64,000 nucleotides of DNA from JACDAE01 sp963717195. Its GTDB lineage: Bacteria > Chloroflexota > Ktedonobacteria > Ktedonobacterales > Ktedonobacteraceae. Location: NCBI GenBank assembly GCA_963717195.1, contig CAVQVR010000006.1, positions 586,415 through 650,414 on the forward strand. Direction: 5' to 3'. Shown here piece by piece: positions 37,758 through 45,588 of the stretch; position 1 is the stretch's first letter, and every line of letters begins with the position of its first letter. The notes beneath the pieces were generated by a model. That model ran no database searches, was not told the DNA's origin, and saw only the letters and a list, made by a program, of their open reading frames with translations. The position numbers and the translations under genes were made by a program.

Positions 37758-37905
37758 CTCTACATCCTTCTGAGGGAACCTGGGTAGGGGCGTCACCTTG
37801 CGTGCGCACGCGTGGAGATGCACGATGCTGCTCAGGTACGTGGGCGCACGCAAGGTGACGCCCCTACCCAGGTTCCTAATCATCTTCCTTCGCAAGGATG
37901 CAGAG
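37758..37905. repeat. MITE-like palindromic element, copy B (inverted relative to 34591-34735)
   Basis: Core arms 37776-37807 and 37844-37875 are 32 bp; the outer ends CTCTACATCCTT (37758-37769) and AAGGATGCAGAG (37894-37905) pair at 11 of 12 positions. The two copies bracket dhaK and glpD. The rest of the gap 37553-37962 contains no gene. Confidence 0.75.
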
Positions 37906-37962
37906 CCCCTTTCCACACGTCCAGCAGAAGCGCCCACAAGAAGTATACCCTTACTTACCCCA

Positions 37963-38826
37963 TCACAGAGCTGGTTCGCGCACAGACTCTCCCGTTGTTT
38001 CGGTATCGCCTGATTTCACGAGCCCCTTGGCAGCAATCACCTTTCCTACAGTGAAATCGTAGATCAAAGCTCCAACAACGCCTCCCAGGAGAGGCGCAAC
38101 AATAGGAATCCAGAAGTAGTAATTGTTGGCAGAAATGCTTGCACCACCACTAACGATAGCCATCCACAAACGAGGTCCGAAATCACGAGCTGGATTGATC
38201 GCATATCCGGTATTGAGGCCAAAGGATGCACCAATAGCAACGATCAGAAAACCGATGATGAGCGGATTGAGGTTCCCCTGCACAGGCTGATTGCGTCCAT
38301 CGGTGATCGCAAATATCAAACCAACAAGCAAAGCGGTTCCTATAAACTCATCACCAAATGCTCCAAACATACCAACAAAAGACTTCGGGCTGGTGTAGAA
38401 TACGCCACCTACAGCATCGGCCACGTTCTTTGCACCTGTGGCATTGACAATTGCACCATGGTAGACAAAGAAGAGAATGGCTGCTGCAACAAATGCACCC
38501 AGAAGCTGCGCCAACCAGTAAGGAAGCACCTTGTTCCAGGGCAACTTGCCACGTACAGCAAGCGCAAGCGTCACTGCCGGATTGATATGAGCGCCACTGA
38601 TCGCTCCCGCCACATAGATACCAAGCATGACGGCAAGACCCCATCCCATAATGATTACAATCCACTCTTGTGCAAAAGGCACCGGTGCCACCGTCGTGAA
38701 CAGCGCAAACGTGGCAACACATCCATCACCGAAGAGGATCAGAACCATCGTGCCGAAAAACTCTGCAATACATTCTCCGAATGTTCCCGCAAGGGCCGTG
38801 GGCCTTTGCATAACTTGACTTGCCAT
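37963..38826 (-). CDS. glpF: Glycerol facilitator (aquaglyceroporin)
   Basis: 287 aa from ATG 38826 with GGGAG upstream; the open frame extends to 38931 but without better signals. Six membrane helices and the two NPA half-helices are visible: GAHINPAVTLA and GYAINPARDFGPR. The Asp after the second NPAR and the following loop are typical of glycerol-conducting members. The gene follows glpK by about 125 bp in the same direction. Confidence 0.93.
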   Translation of the reverse strand: MASQVMQRPTALAGTFGECIAEFFGTMVLILFGDGCVATFALFTTVAPVPFAQEWIVIIMGWGLAVMLGIYVAGAISGAHINPAVTLALAVRGKLPWNKVLPYWLAQLLGAFVAAAILFFVYHGAIVNATGAKNVADAVGGVFYTSPKSFVGMFGAFGDEFIGTALLVGLIFAITDGRNQPVQGNLNPLIIGFLIVAIGASFGLNTGYAINPARDFGPRLWMAIVSGGASISANNYYFWIPIVAPLLGGVVGALIYDFTVGKVIAAKGLVKSGDTETTGESVREPAL

Positions 38827-38950
38827 AACGATTACTCCCTTTCTTCGAGTAGTCAACCCTACATCAGGTTGAAAAAATGTAATAATTCCAGTGACACGTA
38901 CTGGATGGATGCAGGGAAGCAAGCAACGCATCCCTACATCTCTGGAAAAT

Positions 38951-40456
38951 TTAGGATTTATCCCAGTGCAGGGAACGCTCTACCGCTCGCTTCCAATCGC
39001 TATAGAGCGTTTCACGCTGATCCTGGCTCATTTTTGGCTCAAAGGTGCGATCCACAGCCCACTGCCGGGCTACTTCTTCGGGGCCACTCCAGAAGCCAAC
39101 TGCGATCCCTGCGAGATAGGCCGCGCCGAGGGCCGTTGTCTCAGCTACCTTTGGTCGTTGTACTGGCACTCCCAGGATATCGGCCTGGAACTGCATGAGG
39201 AGGTTATTCACCACTGCACCACCGTCTACACGCAGCGTTTTCAAGTCTACTTTGCTATCGGCAATCATCGCTTCGAGCACATCACGCGTCTGGTAGCACA
39301 TGGACTCAAGCGTTGCACGCGCGATATGGCCGATGGTTGAACCGCGTGTGAGTCCGATAATAGTACCGCGAGCATGGGAATCCCAGTAGGGTGCGCCGAG
39401 GCCAACAAAGGCTGGTACCAGGTAGACACCACCATTATCAGGTTCTTCAGCAGCGAGCGCTTCGACATCAACGCTGGTCTTAATCGCCCGCAATCCATCG
39501 CGTAGCCACTGAACAGCAGCACCGGTCACGAAGATACTACCCTCAAGAGCATAGGTGAGTTGTGGATGATCTGCATTCCCCAGGCCCCAGCCGAGCGTTG
39601 TGAGCAGTCCATTCTGCGATGGGACGCCTTTATTCCCGGTATTCATGAGCATGAAACAGCCCGTACCATAGGTATTCTTCGCCATACCGACTTCGTAGCA
39701 AGCCTGTCCAAAGGTCGCGGCCTGCTGGTCACCTGCATCGCCAGCCATGCGAATAGGCGCTCCAAAGAACTCAGCGTCGGTCTCGCCGAAGATGCCACTG
39801 GATGGCAGGACGTGCGGCAGCATTGAATGCGGAATACCGAATTCTTTCAGGATCACATCATCCCACGTGCCGTTATAAATGTTAAAGAGCAGCGTACGCG
39901 AAGCGTTGGAGTAGTCCGTAACATGAACGCGGCCTTTGGAGAGACGCCACATCAAGAAGGTATCGACATTGCCAAAGAGCAGATCGCCACGATCAGCTTT
40001 TTCGCGTGCGCCGGGCACATTATCAAGGATCCACTTGACCTTAGTGCCGGAAAAGTAGGCATCCGTTACCAATCCGGTGCGTGCACGAAGCTCTTTGTCG
40101 AAGCCCTTTGCGGTCAATGCTTCACAAATAGGAACGGTTAAACGGCTCTGCCAGACAATCGCATTAAAGACAGCCTTGCCAGTATTCTTGTCCCAGACGA
40201 TAGCCGTTTCACGCTGATTGGTAATACCGAGCGCGGCTATATCGGATACTGAAGCTCCTGCCTTCTGAATAACCTCTCGCGCAACGTTCAACTGGCTCGA
40301 CCAGATTGCCTCCGGATCATGCTCCACAAGACCCGGAGCCGGATAGATCTGGGGAAATTCCTGCTGCGCAACACTGACAATTGCACCATCATGGTTGAAG
40401 AGAATTGCGCGTGAACTCGTTGTCCCTTGATCCAGTGCGAGGATATACTTTGCCAT
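38951..40456 (-). CDS. glpK: Glycerol kinase
   Basis: 501 aa from ATG 40456 (GAGGG upstream). The FGGY-family signature is complete: ILALDQGTTSSRAILF, GITNQRETAIVWDK, IVWQSRLT, YFSGTKVKWILDN, AGDAGDQQAATFGQ, and LRVDGGAVVNNLLMQFQADI. It makes glycerol-3-phosphate from glycerol and ATP. The promoter proposed at 40579-40609 lies upstream; the leader contains a 6-bp stem GACGCA/TGCGTC at 40477-40494. Confidence 0.95.
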   Translation of the reverse strand: MAKYILALDQGTTSSRAILFNHDGAIVSVAQQEFPQIYPAPGLVEHDPEAIWSSQLNVAREVIQKAGASVSDIAALGITNQRETAIVWDKNTGKAVFNAIVWQSRLTVPICEALTAKGFDKELRARTGLVTDAYFSGTKVKWILDNVPGAREKADRGDLLFGNVDTFLMWRLSKGRVHVTDYSNASRTLLFNIYNGTWDDVILKEFGIPHSMLPHVLPSSGIFGETDAEFFGAPIRMAGDAGDQQAATFGQACYEVGMAKNTYGTGCFMLMNTGNKGVPSQNGLLTTLGWGLGNADHPQLTYALEGSIFVTGAAVQWLRDGLRAIKTSVDVEALAAEEPDNGGVYLVPAFVGLGAPYWDSHARGTIIGLTRGSTIGHIARATLESMCYQTRDVLEAMIADSKVDLKTLRVDGGAVVNNLLMQFQADILGVPVQRPKVAETTALGAAYLAGIAVGFWSGPEEVARQWAVDRTFEPKMSQDQRETLYSDWKRAVERSLHWDKS

Positions 40457-40578
40457 AGTTAGCCCTCTTTCTGCTGGACGCACTTTTCTGCGTCTTGCTA
40501 AACGACGACGTACCTGCTAAAGATCGGCAACAACGCCTCTCTTTAAGGGAAAAAATACATACGTATAGAAGCCTGTGT

Positions 40579-40609
40579 AGTATCAGCCCACACAGAAAGA
40601 AAATGTCAA
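40579..40609 (-). promoter_or_regulatory. Putative glpK promoter
   Basis: On the minus strand, TTGACA (plus 40604-40609) is followed after 19 bp by GATACT (plus 40579-40584), or after 18 bp by TGATAC. This leaves a leader of about 115 nt before glpK. Confidence 0.5.
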
Positions 40610-40637
40610 TCAGAATTGAGCAGGTAACACGCCTGCT

Positions 40638-41222
40638 TTAGAGCGACCAGAGCTCTGGTCGGATTACAGTTACAGCGGACGCCCCGGCACTCAATATTGC
40701 CTGCACCTGGTGAGCAGTTGAGATGAGCCCCGACCCGATATATGGCAATGGCAACCATCTGAGTAGATCTGCTGGTAAAGAAGGAATGACGAGAGCTGGC
40801 GAAATATCTAGCAGATCGACATAGTGCGTATCAACGGCTTCCACAGCGCCTTCCAGCCCGGTCGAATCTACTGCAAATATACGTTGTATCGTCTCCAGGC
40901 CAAAACTCTTGCCGAGAGAGAGAAGCTTTGGGTGATTGGACACGATACCTGTAATGTGTAAACGCTTCATGAGATAAGAGAGACCTGCGGCATCGGGATA
41001 AATACCATCCATCTGATCAACATTGACAAATACAGTATACTCTCGCTGCCACGCTGTATCCATGAGTGTCACAAAATCGAATAGATTGCAATGGCGTAGT
41101 AGAACAGCTTTACAGCGCGAGTGCTCTAAAACTTGCGCAAATTGCAGCCTATTTTCAACAACCGGTATCACCTTGTACTGTAACTGAAGAGCAGCTAAAG
41201 ATCTGCAGGATTGTGTAAGCAT
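40638..41222 (-). CDS. glpP: GlpP-family glycerol-3-phosphate-responsive regulator, diverged copy
   Basis: 194 aa. It follows the GlpP pattern in order: FVNVDQMDGIYPD, GLSYLMKRLHITGIVSNHPK, GLETIQRIFAVDSTGLEGAV and LPYIGSGLISTAHQVQAIL. GlpP proteins bind glycerol-3-phosphate and allow read-through of terminators in glp leaders. The acidic and Ser/Thr positions of the C-terminal phosphate loop differ from the usual version (SAVTVIRPELW), so it may be altered in ligand binding. AAGGGG lies before the ATG. A strong terminator-like hairpin is in its own leader. Confidence 0.75.
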   Translation of the reverse strand: MLTQSCRSLAALQLQYKVIPVVENRLQFAQVLEHSRCKAVLLRHCNLFDFVTLMDTAWQREYTVFVNVDQMDGIYPDAAGLSYLMKRLHITGIVSNHPKLLSLGKSFGLETIQRIFAVDSTGLEGAVEAVDTHYVDLLDISPALVIPSLPADLLRWLPLPYIGSGLISTAHQVQAILSAGASAVTVIRPELWSL

Positions 41223-41243
41223 ATGATACCCCTTGCTCTAACA

Positions 41244-41291
41244 GAAAAAATTAAAAAGCCCTAAGCCTCCTCAGGATGGCTCAGGACTTTT
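41244..41291 (-). terminator. Leader terminator/antiterminator candidate upstream of glpP
   Basis: On the minus strand, AAAAGTCCTGAGCC pairs (with one G-U pair and one mismatch) with GGCTTAGGGCTTTT around a 10-nt loop (plus 41254-41291), followed by a long T-rich tract (plus 41244-41257). It lies about 25 nt before the glpP ribosome site and looks like a Rho-independent terminator within the 5' leader, as in GlpP-controlled antitermination. Confidence 0.6.
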
Positions 41292-41562
41292 CATTTCACT
41301 GTCCCTAGCACAGATGAAGTTGTTTTTTGCAGAATCTTCACGTGTGTTTACAAATTAATGGTCGGGGTTTTCCACTCCTTCGTGTAATATGCACAAATAT
41401 ATGAGGTGGAACTTCTACAAACAACATTGTTACGAGTTCCGGACTATACAAGAGTCTGGAGTTGTCATATAATGATGATACTCAACTTAGGACCCTTTGT
41501 CAAGAGGTCAACGACTATTGCTCGTATATTTGTTACAAAAAGCCTCATAGACGGAAAACAAT

Positions 41563-42144
41563 ATGATCAAGCAAGAATTTCTCCGCCTGACACGCATGTA
41601 CTCGATAGCTGCTGCAATCAAATCGCATGAAGATATGGAGGTCGCCTTATCCTCTGATGTAATGCTTCTATTTATACTTAAAGGCGATGGGTTTCAACTT
41701 GCGCCATTTATTACTCAAGCGCATCAACGTGGGAAGGGCGTCGTTGTGCATGTTGATCTTGTAAGCGGTGTCGGAAAAGATCGCCCTGGCATCCAGTATC
41801 TACGTCAGAGTGGTGTAGATGCGATTATTACCAGTCGCTCTCCCCTTATCGCCGCTGGCCGCGCCGAAGGGCTGACCACTATTCAGCGCCTCCTTCTCGT
41901 CGATGATGCCGCGCTAGAAAGCGGTGTGAAGACCATTGCACGCTCCCAGCCCGATATCGTGGAGGTTCTGCCAGGTATTATTTTTCCTGAGGTTGCCGAC
42001 AAACTTCACCAGGTCTTACCAGGCCCATTTATTGCTGGTGGCTTCATCCGTACTCTTAATGATGTAACACGCCTACTGGAGGCCGGAGCGATTTTGTGTA
42101 GCAGCAGCACATATGCGCTCTGGAAGCACGAAGCTCGCATGTAA
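41563..42144 (+). CDS. glpP: GlpP-family antiterminator, canonical copy
   Basis: 193 aa and closer to classical GlpP than its neighbour: VVVHVDLVSGVGKDRPGIQYL, VDAIITSRSPLI, GLTTIQRLLLVDDAALESGV, PDIVEVLPGIIFPEV, FIAGGFIRTLNDV and GAILCSSSTYALW. Such proteins bind glycerol-3-phosphate and act on glp leader mRNA. It is transcribed divergently from the other GlpP-like gene, 340 bp away. No clear ribosome site precedes the ATG (GGAAAACAAT), so expression may be low. Confidence 0.85.
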   Translation: MIKQEFLRLTRMYSIAAAIKSHEDMEVALSSDVMLLFILKGDGFQLAPFITQAHQRGKGVVVHVDLVSGVGKDRPGIQYLRQSGVDAIITSRSPLIAAGRAEGLTTIQRLLLVDDAALESGVKTIARSQPDIVEVLPGIIFPEVADKLHQVLPGPFIAGGFIRTLNDVTRLLEAGAILCSSSTYALWKHEARM

Positions 42145-42598
42145 GGATTATTGGCCTCTCTTTCATCAACGGTTTCAAAAGATCACTCCCAAAAAAGAGG
42201 GGATTTTTGGAGCCCTCTAGAGATCACAAAAAGGGATACATTCCCCCGTTTTAGGGGGATATAGAAATGCTTTTTTGATATGTTTGAGGATGCACCACTA
42301 GCGAGCATAGAAACGGCGCAAGAATAGCCAGATAAAGCCAATCAGCGCTTTCTGGAGTAACAGTCTCTTCTCCATTGATCTCAACCGACTCCCTTAGAAA
42401 GCTTACTACAATTTTCCCAGGTATTCATAGTAGCTCGCCTTTATGCCCATTTTTAGCATACAAACAATTAATCGTCATATGTATATACACGCTCAGTATA
42501 TTTTTGAAAGACATGGTGCCAGGAAAATGTGTTCTATATTTTTATAATAAAAGGCATGCCATTGTCGAACATCTCTATACATTTACAAGGAGCTTGCT
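42145..42598. other. Intergenic region with a hairpin and a possible 25-codon leftward ORF
   Basis: A stem CTCCCAAAAA / TTTTTGGAG (42186-42212) follows glpP. At 42298-42375 on the minus strand a 25-codon frame (MEKRLLLQKALIGFIWLF..., very basic C-terminus) has AAGGGAG about 12 nt upstream and could encode a small membrane peptide. This is weak evidence. Confidence 0.35.
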
Positions 42599-43852
42599 AT
42601 GCCAGATAACGGACTGAATCAGCGTTGTGCCGTTATACTCACTGCCATTCCAGTTGAGTATCAAGCTGTTCATGCTCATTTGATAGAAATTCGTGAAGAG
42701 ATGCATCATCTAGGGACAGTATATGAGCGTGGGAAATTTTCAAACAAGGGCGTATTCTGGGATATAGGGATAGTTGAGGTTGGCGCTGGTAACGCTGATA
42801 CAGCTCTTGCCGCTGAACGTGCAATTGCTCATTTTAATCCCATTATTGTCCTGTTTGTAGGTGTCGCTGGCGGGCTCAAAGACGTTGCACTTGGAGATGT
42901 AGTGGCAGCTACAAAAGTCTATGGATATGAATCCGGCAAAGCGGGAATTCAGTTTGAGACGAGGCCAGACATAGGCAACTCAACCTTTCGTATGGAGCAG
43001 AGAGCGCGAGCCGATGCAAAGAAGCAAGATTGGCTAAAACGTATTATAGGTTCTATTCCTGATCCACCACCTCGTGTTTTTGTTGCACCAATTGCTTCTG
43101 GTGACCAGGTCATCGCATCCACTGATTCTACCTCCTGGGCGCTTTTACGCACACACTTCAGTGACGCAGTCGCAGTCGAAATGGAAGGTCGTGGTTTGTT
43201 TCGTGCAACAAGAGCCTATCCTCACATAGACGTACTTATCATTCGGGGAATCTCTGATCTTATTGAAGGCAAACAAGAGGCTGATGCAGGCAATTTTCAG
43301 CAGATTGCCGCCCGTCACGCCAGCGCGTTTGCCTTTGAGATATTGGCAAAGATTGATATCCCTGGCCCTCAGCAGAATCCAGCAGAGGCCAGATCTCTTA
43401 CGCCTTCTCCATTACCAGCAGATAACACACCTGACAATGATAGGATAGTTCCCGAACCACCATTTACTGAAACCCCGCTTGACGAATTTTACAAAGCGAT
43501 ATCTCAGTATCACCAACAGGTAAAAAAGAACATCTGTGACCTCTTCAATGAAAGGAAAGATATCTCACCAGGACTTTGCGATAGTGCTATTAAGTTATTA
43601 GAGACGATCAACGACCATGTGTTTATGGTTTGCAAAGACCAGGATCAGCTGAGCTACTTTGATCGGGCTCGCTTAATTAACATTCAAGAGAAAATAAAAG
43701 AAATCATCTCTGCATTGCAGACCTTTCGCCGTTTACCTCGTACAGGAAGCACGGTTGCTCAAAAGCGCGATCTCGACAATAGCCACAGAGAAATCCGTAC
43801 AGAATGTGAATATCTGTTAACGGCTCTCGGTCAATTTAGTCCCAGGCAATAG
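42599..43852 (+). CDS. Nucleoside phosphorylase / MTA-SAH nucleosidase-like domain with a C-terminal helical domain
   Basis: 417 aa. Residues 8-255 have the PNP/UDP phosphorylase fold: AVILTAIPVEYQAV, VLFVGVAGGLKDVALGDVV, the AVEMEGRGLFRAT motif with catalytic Glu, and LIIRGISDLIEGK. A Pro-rich linker (about 255-295) leads to a mostly helical region (295-417) of unknown family. In bacteria this domain is often the N-terminal part of multidomain signalling or conflict (NLR-like) proteins. Here no NACHT or TPR follows; instead two genes for helical proteins lie downstream. AAGGAG precedes the ATG. The long extension makes simple metabolic nucleosidase function less likely. Confidence 0.8.
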   Translation: MPDNGLNQRCAVILTAIPVEYQAVHAHLIEIREEMHHLGTVYERGKFSNKGVFWDIGIVEVGAGNADTALAAERAIAHFNPIIVLFVGVAGGLKDVALGDVVAATKVYGYESGKAGIQFETRPDIGNSTFRMEQRARADAKKQDWLKRIIGSIPDPPPRVFVAPIASGDQVIASTDSTSWALLRTHFSDAVAVEMEGRGLFRATRAYPHIDVLIIRGISDLIEGKQEADAGNFQQIAARHASAFAFEILAKIDIPGPQQNPAEARSLTPSPLPADNTPDNDRIVPEPPFTETPLDEFYKAISQYHQQVKKNICDLFNERKDISPGLCDSAIKLLETINDHVFMVCKDQDQLSYFDRARLINIQEKIKEIISALQTFRRLPRTGSTVAQKRDLDNSHREIRTECEYLLTALGQFSPRQ

Positions 43853-43946
43853 CACATCCACTCGCCGGGCTTGAGCAAAGGTATCATGTAGGATATACTG
43901 AAATCCAGCGAGGCACTACTGCCCATCTCTGAGTTCGATCTTCCAC

Positions 43947-44369
43947 ATGAAGCGGACAAACATGGCAAACACGCAGAATTTCTTATATGGACCATCAGGG
44001 AATGAACCAGATCCAGATGTTGCGAGAGTTTTAAGACGCTACTGCAAGCAACTAGAAAGTATGCGCGATATGGTTCTTTACGAGATGGATCATAGAAAAA
44101 TTACACAAAACAACATAGATATGCTGACGAGAGATCTGAGTGAAATCATCGGTAGCATCGATAAAATGATGCGCAACCCGGATATCGTCTTTTTTTTCCC
44201 TACTTTAGGTGAGATAGAGAGTCACGTCAGGCTGGCAAGAAAATGCCTGCATATGGCTTCCAGACTTCTTGGACAATCGCCTACACAACGTACACTGAAC
44301 GCTCTCTTTGAAGAATTTGAGAAATTTCCTGATATTCTTCTTGATGCAATTAATTTATTTACCTCCTGA
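43947..44369 (+). CDS. Helical protein of unknown function
   Basis: 140 aa (or 135 from the ATG at 43962). It looks all-alpha, with heptad-like stretches (VARVLRRYCKQLESMRDMVL, LSEIIGSIDKMM, HVRLARKCLHMASRLL). It has no signal peptide and no recognised motif. It lies 94 bp after the phosphorylase-domain gene in the same direction. Its size and helix layout resemble the C-terminal region of that protein, which could mean a shared interaction module; I could not verify homology. Confidence 0.6.
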   Translation: MKRTNMANTQNFLYGPSGNEPDPDVARVLRRYCKQLESMRDMVLYEMDHRKITQNNIDMLTRDLSEIIGSIDKMMRNPDIVFFFPTLGEIESHVRLARKCLHMASRLLGQSPTQRTLNALFEEFEKFPDILLDAINLFTS

Positions 44370-44591
44370 AACCATTGACAAATGGTTTCAGTTCGGTTAT
44401 TTTTATAAAAAATACTACTTATAAGATGTGCAAGTATTCATAACACAGCACAACAAACACATATGTTTTTCACCCAACTTTTCTTTTTTTACTAAAAAAC
44501 GGTCCTGGCAAGTCTAACTTAGTAGAAAGTAACTTGTAAGAAGCTGTTTATCTCAGATCCACATACTTATCTATCCAGAAAGGTTGAAGAC

Positions 44592-45470
44592 ATGCCAGAA
44601 GAGAACGTTGTCTCAATACCACACTCTACCGCACTGTCGCCTGCAGCTTTTCACGATGAGACAAAACACTACCTGAACTTTTTTTCCCATACCAGATCAT
44701 CGTTAGCTGCTATCTACAATACATACTCCAATAAAAAACCTATCTGGCCTGAACAATATAGGCGTATCATAACGCTTATTCATACTCTGGAAGAACCGGT
44801 GCAGGAACTTTGTAAACTGCTAAGCAATTCCGCACGGCTCCCGGAGTCAGTCATTCCTCATCATTATCTACCACTGGCCACACTACAAAATACTGCTGAA
44901 ATCCTGGCAGAAACTCTCTCTCTCATCACAAGGCTGACTGCGCTCACCAGCGCCTCTCCCTATAAAGCACAATCAAAACAAACGATAACTCTCAACGCGC
45001 AAATCCAACGACAGCTCGAATTGCTGATAGGAAACAGCGAAGATATTCTGGATCAGTTTCACTCCCTTTTTGATAAGACGCATTTTGAAGCCAAACAAAT
45101 CTCACAATCATTATCCTATGTACATGCACAAAAACAGCATCTGCCACTATCTTTTCACGAATACAAGGAATATTCTAGCAAAGACACAATCCTCCATTCA
45201 ACAAGTACCGATGAACCATCTCCAATACAGGAAGCTCCTGTGCAAGAAGGCACTAAAAGTAGCAAGATTGAACAGGGAGAAGATAGGAAGCAGCACGTAC
45301 AACGCTTCTACACAAAACTCTGTGATACCGCGACACACGAGTTATCAGAGATATTACGCACATACATGAGGGAGAAATATGCTAGAAACGGCTCCATTAA
45401 CGAAGTCACTGAAGAGACATTCTCCCTCCTCCGCACCTTTCACGAACTGGCACAACAGACGCAACAATAA
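44592..45470 (+). CDS. Helical protein of unknown function
   Basis: 292 aa, with AAAGGTTG just upstream. An N-terminal all-alpha region (about 15-180) is followed by a Ser/Glu/Lys-rich linker (about 195-235) and a short C-terminal helical domain (240-292). No transmembrane helix, signal or catalytic motif is visible. It is third in the rightward group after the phosphorylase-domain gene and ends just before a strong palindromic terminator. I do not recognise the family. Confidence 0.6.
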   Translation: MPEENVVSIPHSTALSPAAFHDETKHYLNFFSHTRSSLAAIYNTYSNKKPIWPEQYRRIITLIHTLEEPVQELCKLLSNSARLPESVIPHHYLPLATLQNTAEILAETLSLITRLTALTSASPYKAQSKQTITLNAQIQRQLELLIGNSEDILDQFHSLFDKTHFEAKQISQSLSYVHAQKQHLPLSFHEYKEYSSKDTILHSTSTDEPSPIQEAPVQEGTKSSKIEQGEDRKQHVQRFYTKLCDTATHELSEILRTYMREKYARNGSINEVTEETFSLLRTFHELAQQTQQ

Positions 45471-45497
45471 TAATCCTACGCAATAAATTATTATTGC

Positions 45498-45578
45498 GTA
45501 GGGGCGGCGTTGACGCCGCCCAGGTGGGTATGGTGCATTTACTATGCCACACCTGGGCGGCGTCAACGCCGCCCCTAC
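45498..45578. terminator. 29-bp inverted repeat between convergent genes
   Basis: Arms 45498-45526 and 45550-45578 are perfect (GTAGGGGCGGCGTTGACGCC at the left end) with a 23-nt loop, exactly between two converging genes. Each arm itself contains a smaller palindrome (GGCGGCGT/ACGCCGCC). Confidence 0.8.
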
Positions 45579-45588
45579 ACCATCTCAT

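Noticed and set aside
24331..37905. CRISPR array
   Set aside because: Repeats are far apart, palindromic and differ in core sequence; there are no regular spacers and no cas genes.
45354..45588. Leftward frames across the palindrome between the helical-protein gene and pgi
   Set aside because: They read through the inverted repeat and the opposite strand of a supported gene.
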